From Thiohalocapsa sp. (lineage in GTDB: Bacteria; Pseudomonadota; Gammaproteobacteria; Chromatiales; Chromatiaceae), in NCBI GenBank assembly GCA_021736785.1, contig JAIPFF010000008.1, forward strand, positions 62,001 to 126,000: DNA of 64,000 nt. The letters are read 5' to 3'. Both the position numbers and the translations under genes were made by a program. Position 1 is the first letter of the stretch. Every line of letters starts with the position of its first letter. Positions 1 to 8,417 of this stretch are shown one piece after another. Under the pieces are notes generated by a model, which worked only from the letters and a program-made list of their open reading frames with translations, was not told the origin of the DNA and searched no databases.

Positions 1-1
1 T

Positions 2-634
2 GCGTCCGGATACTTCAGCTTCCCGTCCGTCAAGGTCGGCCGCTACGAGCTCGCTGTTGTGGGCGGTTCGCTGCCCGCCGGGATGATCTCCCTGGTTGAG
101 CTTCCGGTCGCCGTCGACTTGCGCCGTGACAGCGAGCGCCCGCTGGATCTGCCCCATATTCGCGGCGCGCGCATCGGCGGGCGTGTCCAGCTCTACGAGC
201 CACCGGGCACGCTGCTGCCGTCGCAGACGTTCCGCCGCGGTGCCCGGAGCTCGCCGACGGCCGCAGACAGCGGCGATTTGCTGCCGAGTCGCGGGCTGGC
301 GCGCGTCGTTGTCGTCGTTACCGACGGCGAAACCCGGTACCGGCGCATGACCGATGCGGCGGGCGACTTCGAGCTTCTGGGTCTTACGCCCGGCGCTTGG
401 AGCGTTTCCATCGAGACCGATGGCATACCCGCTGACGCAACCATCGAGGAGTCGAGCCGCGACGTCGACCTCGAAGCCGGCGGTAGCGCCCAAGTGGAAT
501 TCAGGGTCGAGCGCAAGATACGCCGCATGCGCATGCTCGAACCGCTCAAGCTCGCCGAAGCAGCAGTCAACCCCGCCGCCAACCCAGCCGCCAACCCAGC
601 CGCCAACCCAGCCGCCAACCCAGCCGCCAACTGA
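2..634 (+). CDS. C-terminal part of a surface-type protein with carboxypeptidase-regulatory-like (Cna-B-like) domains
   Basis: The frame is open from the first bases of the window (codons from position 2), so this is the 3' end of a longer gene. The visible 210 residues contain two Cna-B/carboxypeptidase-regulatory-like segments: an ASGYFSFPSVKVGRYELAV strand pattern at the left edge, and later TDAAGDFELLGLTPGAWSVSI, the usual 'decorate, refine, GxY/W' beta-sandwich signature. A basic stretch (VERKIRRMRM) follows. The protein ends in an NPAA repeat tail (see repeat entry). Such domains occur in large exported or surface proteins, often near beta-barrel partners. No signal peptide can be seen because the N-terminus is outside the window. 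Exact family and function are unknown. Confidence 0.7.
   Translation, partial: ASGYFSFPSVKVGRYELAVVGGSLPAGMISLVELPVAVDLRRDSERPLDLPHIRGARIGGRVQLYEPPGTLLPSQTFRRGARSSPTAADSGDLLPSRGLARVVVVVTDGETRYRRMTDAAGDFELLGLTPGAWSVSIETDGIPADATIEESSRDVDLEAGGSAQVEFRVERKIRRMRMLEPLKLAEAAVNPAANPAANPAANPAANPAAN
569..631 (+). repeat. 12-bp tandem repeat encoding a C-terminal NPAA tail
   Basis: Five consecutive 12-bp units (AACCCNGCCGCC) plus a partial sixth run to the stop codon and encode five Asn-Pro-Ala-Ala repeats then Asn. The last four units are identical at DNA level and only the first differs (CCC for CCA), which suggests recent slippage or expansion. The reading frame is kept because the unit is a multiple of three. 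Confidence 0.95.
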
Positions 635-988
635 GCAAAGTGCGTCCGCGAAGCCGCGGGGAGATCGCGGGGGTCCGGCGGACGCGCCCGGGTCTCGCGC
701 GGCGCCGCGTGGGGATGGCCCCGAATCGGGGCGCCGCAAGGTCGACGCGCTTCGATGGTAACGAGCGGATTGGCTGGCGTCGACGTTTCGGGGCCGGTAT
801 CCTTGCGCACGACGGTTCGGCCTGCCTCGGGGCCGGTTTGCGTGTGCGGCCGGCGTTTCGGCTGCCGGACCCCGTCGTTTGCGCCCTCGTCGATCCTCGG
901 CGTTGCTGAAGGGTCGGCCGTTGCTCGCGGGTGGTGCTGCGCTGCGAAGGCTCGCGAGTAGCGGCTCCGTGGGCGGAGAGATTCGGCG
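635..988. other. Intergenic gap, no feature seen
   Basis: Very GC-rich sequence between the truncated surface-protein gene and the CHASE-GGDEF gene. ORFs crossing it on both strands lack recognisable domains or plausible start contexts. A purine-rich GGAGAG just before position 989 serves as the ribosome-binding site of the next gene. Confidence 0.6.
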
Positions 989-2983
989 ATGCGACACTTG
1001 TTCCGGCAAAAGGCCGGCGCGGAACACGAGCGGACGATTGCGTTGTTGCCGGGGGCAGTCCTGGCCGCGGGCCTGTGCGTGACGCTGCTGGTCTGGCTCG
1101 GTGCCATGGCCGAGGCGCGGACCAGGGTGGACGCCCGGCTGGCCATCTGGCAAGACCGCATCGCTCACGCTATCGAGCATCGACTCGATACCAACGCCCA
1201 GATTCTGCGCGGCGTCGCGAGCCTGTTCGCGGCATCGCGAGATGTCGCCCGTGACGAATTCCGCCTCTACATGCAGGGGGTGGATCTCTGGCATAACGCG
1301 CCGGGCACCGAAGTCGTCGGCTATGTGATCCCGGTGCCGGATGCCGAGAAGGCCGCCCACGTCGCGGCGGTTCGTGCCGAGGGTTTTCCCGACTATGCCA
1401 TCCTGCCGCCGGGCGAGCGGCCGCTCTATGCGCCTGCGGTCTATCTGGAACCCTTCTCTCCCGGCAACCGGCGCGCCTTCGGCTTCGACCTAGCCTCCGA
1501 TCCGCTGCGCTGGGAGGCGGCGTCCCTGGCCCGCGACAGCGGGCGGCCCGTGATGAGCGAGATGACGGCGCTGCTGCGCGACGTGGAGTCCCGGGGCGAG
1601 CCGGGTTACTTGTTGTTCCTGCCCATCTACGGCGCCGGAGAGCCTGTCGAGATCCTGCCCGAGCGGTCGCGCAGCTTCGAAGGCTGGGTCTATGCCGCGT
1701 TCCATATGCACGCGCTGATCGCCGCGACCCTCGATCTCCCGGATTTCCGCGACATCGCTTCCCTCGTGGCGATCGCGGTTTACGACGGCGACAATCCGGC
1801 CGCCGGCCGGCTGCTTTACGCGACCCGGAATCGTCCCGGCGCTGCCCTCGAAAGGGGACAGCCGACGCTGGCCAGGACGCTGACATACGGCGGACAGACA
1901 TGGACGATGGTGATCGCGGCCGAGCCCGCGTTTACTGCATCGACCACCAGCGACAGGCCGACGCTGATCGCACTCGGCGGCATTGCCGTCAGTCTGTTGC
2001 TTGCGGCTTTGGTGCACGTGCTGTTGCTCGGGCGCCGGCGTGTCTCCGCGGCGCTCGGGGAGGCCGCGCGGGCCAACGCAAAACTCTCCGAGCGCGAACA
2101 GGATCTGCTCTTGGCTCAGCGCATCGCGCAGCTTGGAAGCTGGACCTACGAGCCGGCCACCGGCCGCTCCCATTGGTCCGACGGCATGTTCCGGATCTGG
2201 GGCCTGGAGCCGGAGCAGGGCGCCGCGGAGGGGTCCTTCGAGCAAGTGCGACACTTGATTTATCCCGAAGACCGGACATTGCTGGAAAAGGCGCTCCGCG
2301 CCGCCGCCGAGCGCGGGCGTCCCTATCAGATCGAGCTTCGCATCCGCCGCACGGACGGCGAGGAGCGCTCGGTGCTGGCCATCGGCACGCCGCAGTGCGA
2401 CGCGCAGGGCCGAGTCGAGCGCGTGACCGGCACCGTGCAAGACAACACCGAGCGCAACCGCTTGCAGCAGGCGCTGCGCGAGCAGGCCGTGCGCGACCAG
2501 CTGACCGGCTTGTTCAATCGGCGCTATCTGGACGAGACCCTCCCGCGCGAGCTGCATAGATGCGAGCGCACCGGGGAGCCGCTGACCCTTGCGATGCTGG
2601 ACGTCGATCACTTCAAGGCCTTCAACGACCAGCACGGCCATGCGGCGGGCGACGCGGTACTGCGAGAGATCGGTACTTTTCTCGGGCGTTCTCTGCGCTT
2701 CGGCGACATTGCATGTCGTTACGGCGGCGAAGAGCTGACGCTGATCCTTCCCGGCGCCGAGGCCGACATCGTGGCGCATCGACTCGACCTGCTGCGCGGT
2801 CAGATCAGCCGCCTGGTCGTGCTGTGCGACGGTAAGCCGCTGCCGGCGGTCACGGTGTCGATCGGTATCGCACAGGCGAACCGCGGCGATCTCGACTGCT
2901 TGGGCTTGATCAAGCGCGCCGACGAAGCGCTCTACGAGGCAAAGCGCCGAGGCCGTAATCAAGTGCGCCGGGCGACCGTGTAG
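989..2983 (+). CDS. Membrane diguanylate cyclase, CHASE-PAS-GGDEF
   Basis: This 664-residue protein probably makes cyclic di-GMP from GTP in response to an extracytoplasmic signal. An N-terminal membrane helix (about 13-35) and a second (about 325-350) flank a periplasmic region of CHASE type (about 75-300). A PAS domain follows (about 375-485; SDGMFRIWG, YPEDR). The C-terminal GGDEF domain (about 495-660) has an intact active-site variant GGEEL at 579-583, the substrate-region DVDHFKAFND, and an inhibitory I-site RFGD five residues upstream, so product feedback is likely. The start is supported by GGAGAG 10 bases upstream. Its stop lies only 9 bases from the stop of a convergent GGDEF-EAL gene. 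The CHASE ligand is unknown. Confidence 0.92.
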   Translation: MRHLFRQKAGAEHERTIALLPGAVLAAGLCVTLLVWLGAMAEARTRVDARLAIWQDRIAHAIEHRLDTNAQILRGVASLFAASRDVARDEFRLYMQGVDLWHNAPGTEVVGYVIPVPDAEKAAHVAAVRAEGFPDYAILPPGERPLYAPAVYLEPFSPGNRRAFGFDLASDPLRWEAASLARDSGRPVMSEMTALLRDVESRGEPGYLLFLPIYGAGEPVEILPERSRSFEGWVYAAFHMHALIAATLDLPDFRDIASLVAIAVYDGDNPAAGRLLYATRNRPGAALERGQPTLARTLTYGGQTWTMVIAAEPAFTASTTSDRPTLIALGGIAVSLLLAALVHVLLLGRRRVSAALGEAARANAKLSEREQDLLLAQRIAQLGSWTYEPATGRSHWSDGMFRIWGLEPEQGAAEGSFEQVRHLIYPEDRTLLEKALRAAAERGRPYQIELRIRRTDGEERSVLAIGTPQCDAQGRVERVTGTVQDNTERNRLQQALREQAVRDQLTGLFNRRYLDETLPRELHRCERTGEPLTLAMLDVDHFKAFNDQHGHAAGDAVLREIGTFLGRSLRFGDIACRYGGEELTLILPGAEADIVAHRLDLLRGQISRLVVLCDGKPLPAVTVSIGIAQANRGDLDCLGLIKRADEALYEAKRRGRNQVRRATV

Positions 2984-2992
2984 GCAATCGGG

Positions 2993-5830
2993 TCAGCCCG
3001 TACATGCGCCGGGAGATAAGACGTATTCGGCAATCGCCTCGGCCGGCACGGCCTTGCCGAACAGCCAGCCCTGGGCGAGGAGGCAGTGCTCGCCCATCAG
3101 GAATTGCACCTGATGCTCTCGCTCGACACCCTCGGCGATAATCTCCAGCCCCAAGTCCGATGCCAAGCCGATGATGGCGCGCACGATGCTTTCGCAACCT
3201 TTGTCCGTGCCGATGCCGGCAATGAACGAGCGGTCGATCTTCAGGCGATCGATGGGCAACTGATTGAGCCGCCCGAGGGCGCTGTAGCCGGTGCCGAAGT
3301 CGTCCACCGACAACATCACACCGAGCGCATGCAGCCCGTCCAGGGTCAACAGCGCACGCGTGTCCCGGCCCATCAGCATCGACTCGGTCACCTCCAATTC
3401 CAAATCCGACGCCGGCAGCCCGGTCTGTTCGAGCACGGCCTGCACCGTGGGCAGCAAATGCTCCGCGTCCACCTGCTGCATCGAACAGTTCACTGCCACG
3501 CGGGGAATGTGCAGCCCCGCGTCGCGCCAGCGCATCATCTGCCGGCAGGCCTCGGTCAGTACCCATTGCCCGATATCGTTGATCAGGCCCAGCTCCTCGG
3601 CGATGGGGATGAAACGTCCCGGCGGGACCATACCGAGCTGCGGATGGTCCCAACGCGCCAAAGCCTCGATGCCGTGCAGTTGCCGCGCCGGCAGGCGCAC
3701 CTGCGGCTGGTAATGCACCGTCAGCTCGCCGCGGTGCAGTGCCCCGCGCAACGCATTCGCAAGTCCGTGGCGCTCCACGGCCCTGATGCGGATCTCCGGC
3801 TCGAAATAGCGGTAGCAGTTGCGCCCGTCGGATTTCGCGCGATACATGGCCAGGTCCGCGCAGCGCAGCAAGGCCTCGGCGTCCTGTCCGTCGCGGGGAT
3901 AATGGCTGATGCCGATGCTTGCCGAGATATAGAGCTCGTTGCCGTCGATGGCGATCGGCTCGGCCAAGAGTCGCAGTACCGATTCCGCGACCCGCGAAGG
4001 CCCGCCTTCCTCCACGCCCGATTCCATCAGAATCAGAAACTCGTCACCGCCAAGCCGGCCCAGGGTATCGCTGGTGCGCAAACGCTCGCGCAGCCGGTGA
4101 CCGATTTCGGTGAGTAGCTGGTCACCGACGCTGTGACCGAGGCTGTCGTTGATGCCCTTGAAGCCGTCGAGGTCGAAGAAAATCACCGCGAGCATCTCGC
4201 CGGTACGTCGCGAGCGCTCGAGCGCGTGGCGCAGACGGTCGAGCAGCAACAGGCGGTTGGGGAGGCCTGTCAGCGCGTCGTGATGTGCCAGGAAGTCGAG
4301 ATGATCTTGGGAGCGTTTCAAGGGATCGATGTCCGTGACCATCGCCAGCGCACCGGCCGGCTCGCCCTGCTCGTCCCGGATACGGCTCGCCGCGAGCCTG
4401 GCCCAAAATGCGCTGCCGTCAGCGCGCACCAGCCGCAAGTCCTGTTGTCCGGTCCGGTCGCTGCCGTCGCGGATACCCACCAGTGCCTCGTCCCGGTCGC
4501 CGGCGTGCACCAAATCGACGAAGGATCGGCCCTCGAGGCTTTGTGTGTGATAGCCGAGCAGGTGCCCCATCTTCTCGTTCGCGAACGTGATGCGATCGCG
4601 GGTGTCGACCAACAGGATGCCTTCTTGCGAGGTCTCGACGATATTGCGATAGCGCTTCTCGCTTTCGCCGAGCGCCGACTTGGTGCGGTAGAGCTGACTG
4701 ATAATGGCCAGCAGGATCGCTATGACGCCGACGATGATCGCTGCGGCGATCATGATGCGCTGGCGGTATTGGCTCCAGAAGCCGAGCGGAAGGTTCAGCA
4801 CGCGCGCATTCAGGGGCAGGTCGCCCCGGTCGAGACCGTAATGGTCCAGCAGCGCGTAATCGAACATGGGGACGTTCGGGCTTTGCTCGACCACGGGGAT
4901 TTTTGCCGGCGCCGTTCCGCGCAGTATCTTCAGCGCCGCCAAAGCTGCTTGCCGTCCTTGCTCCTCGAAGCTGACCACCACACCTCCGAGCACGCCTTCG
5001 CCGATGCCGTGCTCCCACAAATGCATGATCGGCGCATCCGTCTCGTGTCGGATCAGCGCAAGGCTCTCGGAAAAGTCTTTCGACTGCCCGAGGCGGTCGC
5101 GATAGGCGGCCAGCAGCAGGATGAAGCCGTGCTCGTCGATGGCCGCAATCCGCTCTCGGAAGCTGGCCCAGTCGAGCTCGCTCAGCGAGATCTCCTCGAT
5201 TCGTGTGGCGGGATAGCGCGACGCCAATGCGCGCACCTCGCGTAGGTCACTCTGGCCCGTGGGTGTGCCGTCGACGATGACATAGAGCGCGTCGCGCGCC
5301 GGAAACAGCGAGCGCGCGAGCTTCAGCGTTGCGTCGAAGGAAGCGGCCTCGACCACACCGGTAACGTTCGGACTGTCGTTTAGGCCGCGCGCGGCGACGA
5401 GATCGTTGACGCCGAAAAAGACAATCGGAACGCGCGGCATCAGTTCGTCGCCGAAGCGCAGCAGGAAGTTGAGCGCATTGTCGTCGGCCGAGAAGACAAC
5501 GTCGTACGGCGCTCGATTGCTCAGCTGGTAGGCAATCCGGGCGCGAAACAGCTCGACGCTGTGAGCATCGTAGAGCCGCTTGGAATCCATGTACTCGATA
5601 TCGAGCTGCAGGCCGGTACCTGCGATGACCGAGCGAATGCCCTTCAATGACGGTTCGGCGGTCGGAAAGGTGGGATGGTAGGAATAGAGCAGCAGCGCAC
5701 GCTTACCGTGCAAGTCCTGCGCTTGCAGCGGACCTGTCGCCAGCATCGCGGCGAGGCCGAGAAAAATACAACCGATCGATACGCCCGCCTTGGCCGCAAA
5801 GCCTTTCATCCCCCCGTGGCCTGTCGCCAT
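2993..5830 (-). CDS. Periplasmic-binding sensor PAS-GGDEF-EAL protein (cyclic di-GMP turnover)
   Basis: A 945-residue bifunctional c-di-GMP protein. It has an N-terminal signal/anchor (IFLGLAAMLATG), then a periplasmic domain resembling the ABC-type substrate-binding family (about 40-350; DVVFSADDNALNFLL), one membrane helix (about 363-383), PAS (about 395-510), GGDEF (about 525-680) and EAL (about 690-940). GGDEF is exact and preceded by an RTSD I-site. The EAL domain retains EALARW, the NCS Asn, the EVTES Glu, DDFGTGYS, KIDRSF and AEGVE; the usual QGY is QGW. Both catalytic halves therefore look competent. The ligand domain suggests control by a small periplasmic molecule. A start 7 codons downstream (MKGF) is possible but the first Met has a better-spaced AGGG. 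Confidence 0.92.
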   Translation of the reverse strand: MATGHGGMKGFAAKAGVSIGCIFLGLAAMLATGPLQAQDLHGKRALLLYSYHPTFPTAEPSLKGIRSVIAGTGLQLDIEYMDSKRLYDAHSVELFRARIAYQLSNRAPYDVVFSADDNALNFLLRFGDELMPRVPIVFFGVNDLVAARGLNDSPNVTGVVEAASFDATLKLARSLFPARDALYVIVDGTPTGQSDLREVRALASRYPATRIEEISLSELDWASFRERIAAIDEHGFILLLAAYRDRLGQSKDFSESLALIRHETDAPIMHLWEHGIGEGVLGGVVVSFEEQGRQAALAALKILRGTAPAKIPVVEQSPNVPMFDYALLDHYGLDRGDLPLNARVLNLPLGFWSQYRQRIMIAAAIIVGVIAILLAIISQLYRTKSALGESEKRYRNIVETSQEGILLVDTRDRITFANEKMGHLLGYHTQSLEGRSFVDLVHAGDRDEALVGIRDGSDRTGQQDLRLVRADGSAFWARLAASRIRDEQGEPAGALAMVTDIDPLKRSQDHLDFLAHHDALTGLPNRLLLLDRLRHALERSRRTGEMLAVIFFDLDGFKGINDSLGHSVGDQLLTEIGHRLRERLRTSDTLGRLGGDEFLILMESGVEEGGPSRVAESVLRLLAEPIAIDGNELYISASIGISHYPRDGQDAEALLRCADLAMYRAKSDGRNCYRYFEPEIRIRAVERHGLANALRGALHRGELTVHYQPQVRLPARQLHGIEALARWDHPQLGMVPPGRFIPIAEELGLINDIGQWVLTEACRQMMRWRDAGLHIPRVAVNCSMQQVDAEHLLPTVQAVLEQTGLPASDLELEVTESMLMGRDTRALLTLDGLHALGVMLSVDDFGTGYSALGRLNQLPIDRLKIDRSFIAGIGTDKGCESIVRAIIGLASDLGLEIIAEGVEREHQVQFLMGEHCLLAQGWLFGKAVPAEAIAEYVLSPGACTG

Positions 5831-6073
5831 TCTGCGGTGCCCTTCACACTTCGGCGAGCGGCGTGCTCGGCAATGATGAGTGTAGAGGATAGTCTATGCC
5901 ATGTAAGCCGCATTCGGACACTTATCGCATTGGCTCTGCGGCCATGGCACGCGAGCGCTAACCGCAGGTGGCGCCTTGTGCAACGCGTCCGGTCGCCGAT
6001 TCGGCCATTCGCTGCATGGGCTCGGATGAAGGGCTGCGGCGCGCCGCCAAGAACGGCTCAGAGGACAATGGGA

Positions 6074-6334
6074 TCAGGAGGGCGTGTGCGTCTCGGAGGC
6101 AGTTGCGGCGGCCAGTAGCGGGGCCGGCATCTGCGAGCCGGGACCGAGACGCCCGGGGCCGTCTCGGTAGGGTTGGTCGTCGCGCGGGGTCGCACGGTGG
6201 CGATCGCCGTCGGGTGCGGACAATAGGACGAGTAAGGGGGCCAGGGCGAACATGCCGAGGCCGGTCACGACCAGTCGCCGTCGGAGGCGGTTCGTTTTCG
6301 GGCTCGGCCCGCATACCGTCGCGTTGTTTTTCAT
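6074..6334 (-). CDS. Possible small single-pass membrane protein
   Basis: An 86-codon frame, MKNNATVCGP..., with a basic stretch (LRRRL) followed by one hydrophobic segment (VVTGLGMFALAPLLVLLS) and a polar, Pro/Arg-rich tail. GGAG lies 11 bases upstream of the ATG. I recognise no family. It sits in the gap between the GGDEF-EAL gene and the permease gene and would be read divergently from the permease. It may be real, given the anchor-like helix and the start signal, but the tail composition is also what random high-GC sequence gives. Confidence 0.35.
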   Translation of the reverse strand: MKNNATVCGPSPKTNRLRRRLVVTGLGMFALAPLLVLLSAPDGDRHRATPRDDQPYRDGPGRLGPGSQMPAPLLAAATASETHTPS

Positions 6335-6465
6335 GGCCCGACTCCGCCGATTTGCGCGGTACGCCTTGTAAAGGCATCTCTTGGAGGATAGCGCTTTTCC
6401 GGGCGTGTTGAAAACCGGACACATGCAAGCCACGAGTTGAATGCCATCGGGTTGTCCCGAAGGGC

Positions 6466-6474
6466 AAGGAGGTG
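6466..6474 (+). promoter_or_regulatory. Strong Shine-Dalgarno that fixes the permease start
   Basis: AAGGAGGTG matches the anti-Shine-Dalgarno almost completely and lies 7 bases before ATG 6482. It decides between that start and an upstream in-frame TTG. Confidence 0.85.
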
Positions 6475-6481
6475 CATCGGG

Positions 6482-7606
6482 ATGAACGAAGACAAAGCAT
6501 CGAGCGATCGGCAATACATCGAGCGCTCCGTGGAGGCGGCCATCCGCATCGGACTGATCGCGACAATGGTCGGGCTCTGCTTCTGGATCGTTAAGCCGTT
6601 CCTGATCCCCGTCGCCTGGGGCGTGATCATCGCGGTAGCCGCCTGGCCCGGCTATCGCCGTCTGGCGTCATTACTCGGCGGGCGGCGCGCGCTCGCATCG
6701 CTGCTGTTCGCGATCCTGTCGCTGATCGTGCTGATCCTGCCGGTGCTGGCCTTGAGCGGCACCTTGGTGCAGGGCGCAGAGGGACTGGCGCGCGGATTCG
6801 AGCGTGGCGACCTGATCCCGCCTGCGCCGGACCTCTCCGCCGTTCCGGTATTCGGCGGCGATGTCGAGGATTTCTGGAACAGAGCCGCCGACAATTTGGA
6901 GGAGGCGCTGCGCTCCGTCGAGCCACAGCTGCAACAGTTCGGCAAATGGGTGCTGTCCTTCGCCGCGGAGATCGGCATGGGCGTGCTGCACTTCGTCATG
7001 GCCATCATCATCGCCGCGGTACTGCTTGCCAACAGCGAGACCTCGCGCAGGGCTACCCACGCCATTGCCTGCCGGCTGGCCGGGGCACGGGGCTACCGCT
7101 TCGCCGAGCTGGCCGAGTCGGTGGTGCGCAGCGTTTCGCGCGGGATTCTCGGTGTCGCGCTGATTCAATCGTTGCTGGCGGGACTGGGCATGCTGGCCGC
7201 GGGGGTGCCGGCGGCAGGGCTGTGGGCGCTCGTCATCATGGTTCTGGCCACCATCCAACTCGGCGCATTTCCGGTGATGGCGCCAGCTGTGCTGTACGTG
7301 TTCTACACGGGCGAGACGACCACCGCGGTATTGTTTCTGATCTGGGCAGTCTTCGTCGGCTCGCTGGACAACATCCTGAAACCACTGCTGCTGGGGCGAG
7401 GCGTGTCGGTGCCGATGGTGGTGATCTTCATCGGCGCGATCGGCGGTTTCATCGGCGCCGGAATTATCGGGCTGTTCCTCGGCGCGGTGATCCTGGTGCT
7501 GGGTTACGAACTGTTTCTGGCATGGCTGCAGGAAGCGCAATTGCCGCACTCGCCGCGGCCGCCGTCGGACCCGGAGGGCGAGGCCGCAGGGCCGCCGCCT
7601 GAATGA
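6482..7606 (+). CDS. AI-2E family (PerM/TqsA-type) permease
   Basis: A 374-residue polytopic inner-membrane protein of the AI-2E transporter superfamily. About eight membrane segments are visible: paired helices near residues 25-65 and 75-100, a soluble loop rich in acidic residues (FERGDLIPP..., about 105-160), then helices to about 340. The conserved C-terminal signature GSLDNILKPLLLGRG followed by P..VIFIGAIGGFIGAGIIGLFLGAVIL is present. Family members export small molecules, but substrates vary (quorum signals, ions, biocides), so none is assigned. ATG 6482 is chosen because a near-perfect AAGGAGGTG lies 7 bases upstream; a TTG 15 codons earlier is less likely. Confidence 0.9.
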   Translation: MNEDKASSDRQYIERSVEAAIRIGLIATMVGLCFWIVKPFLIPVAWGVIIAVAAWPGYRRLASLLGGRRALASLLFAILSLIVLILPVLALSGTLVQGAEGLARGFERGDLIPPAPDLSAVPVFGGDVEDFWNRAADNLEEALRSVEPQLQQFGKWVLSFAAEIGMGVLHFVMAIIIAAVLLANSETSRRATHAIACRLAGARGYRFAELAESVVRSVSRGILGVALIQSLLAGLGMLAAGVPAAGLWALVIMVLATIQLGAFPVMAPAVLYVFYTGETTTAVLFLIWAVFVGSLDNILKPLLLGRGVSVPMVVIFIGAIGGFIGAGIIGLFLGAVILVLGYELFLAWLQEAQLPHSPRPPSDPEGEAAGPPPE

Positions 7607-7650
7607 CGATGGCCGCCGGGAGCCGCTCGCACGATATCTGCGGCGAATGC

Positions 7651-8010
7651 TCAATGCATCAGTATCTCCAGACGGATGCGTGCATTGCAGGCGGCGTCTT
7701 GCGTCAGCGCGTCGATACGTGCACTTAGGTTGCGCTTGCGATCGAGCAGGCGGGCGACGACCAAGTTCTCGCCGCGCGGCAGATAGCCCAGCTTGCGGCC
7801 GCGCCAGCGCAGCGCGACGGCGTCGGGGTCATGCGGATTATCGGGCTCGCGCTCCAGGGTGAGCCGCGCGCTGCGCACCAATGCCGGCCAGACTCCCGGC
7901 GCGTCATGGTGACGGAAGCCCACGAGGCGCGTGCGCTGCAGCGTGATCCGGCGCCCGAGGGCTGCGTCGGCACGGCATGCTGACTCGCAATCGGCTGTTG
8001 TGCTGCTCAT
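7651..8010 (-). CDS. Stand-alone HIRAN-domain protein
   Basis: A 119-residue protein that is almost entirely one HIRAN domain (about 35-110): LVGFRHHDAPG, then LTLEREPDNPHDPDAVALRW and GRKLGYLPRGEN, the typical 'R.P.NP.D..A..V' and 'lGYlpr' blocks. HIRAN domains of fork-remodelling helicases bind 3' DNA ends. Short bacterial HIRAN-only proteins are common but mostly uncharacterised. The ATG at 8010 has GGAG six bases upstream; the frame continues upstream without homology and that extension was not used. It is convergent with the permease gene and divergent from the FIST gene. Function beyond possible DNA or ligand binding is unknown. Confidence 0.8.
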   Translation of the reverse strand: MSSTTADCESACRADAALGRRITLQRTRLVGFRHHDAPGVWPALVRSARLTLEREPDNPHDPDAVALRWRGRKLGYLPRGENLVVARLLDRKRNLSARIDALTQDAACNARIRLEILMH

Positions 8011-8417
8011 CGCTCTCTCCGCTGGGTAAGCGCTGAATCGGCGAGACCATTGCGCATCGAATAGCCGGGCGCATAGCCGGGCGACTATCCGCTCGAGGCC
8101 ATTCGGTGAGCGACTGCTTGCCGTCTGCTCTTCCCCGTATCCTGCGACCGTCGCAGGCTCAAAACACGAGCCCGCGGCCAAGGTTTTTTCTTTTGCTTCA
8201 GAGGTCGGCTTCCGCATGGGCACCGGGGCGCGACTCCGGATCAGGCGATGTAAATGTAAAGCGTGGCGTCGATGCCGCAGCGCGTCGGATATGCTATTCC
8301 GCCAACTGGTTACGGTTCCGGCGCCGTGTCTGTGCAAAGCTTTGCTGAACACGATGGCGTGTCGGCTGTCGCCGGCATCAGCAGCCGAGAATCAACAGTC
8401 AAGGCGGGAGACATCGA
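8011..8417. other. Divergent intergenic region between HIRAN and FIST genes
   Basis: About 400 bases that must carry promoters for both flanking genes. It contains a GGCTC/GAGCC small inverted repeat followed by a T-rich run (TTTTTTCTTTT, about 8183-8193) and, further right, a locally AT-richer stretch. I could not pick out a convincing sigma-70 pair. Confidence 0.5.

Noticed and set aside
193-1161. Minus-strand frame with a GLAA repeat
   Set aside because: The repeat is the reverse reading of the NPAA-coding DNA; the plus strand carries the domain-bearing protein.
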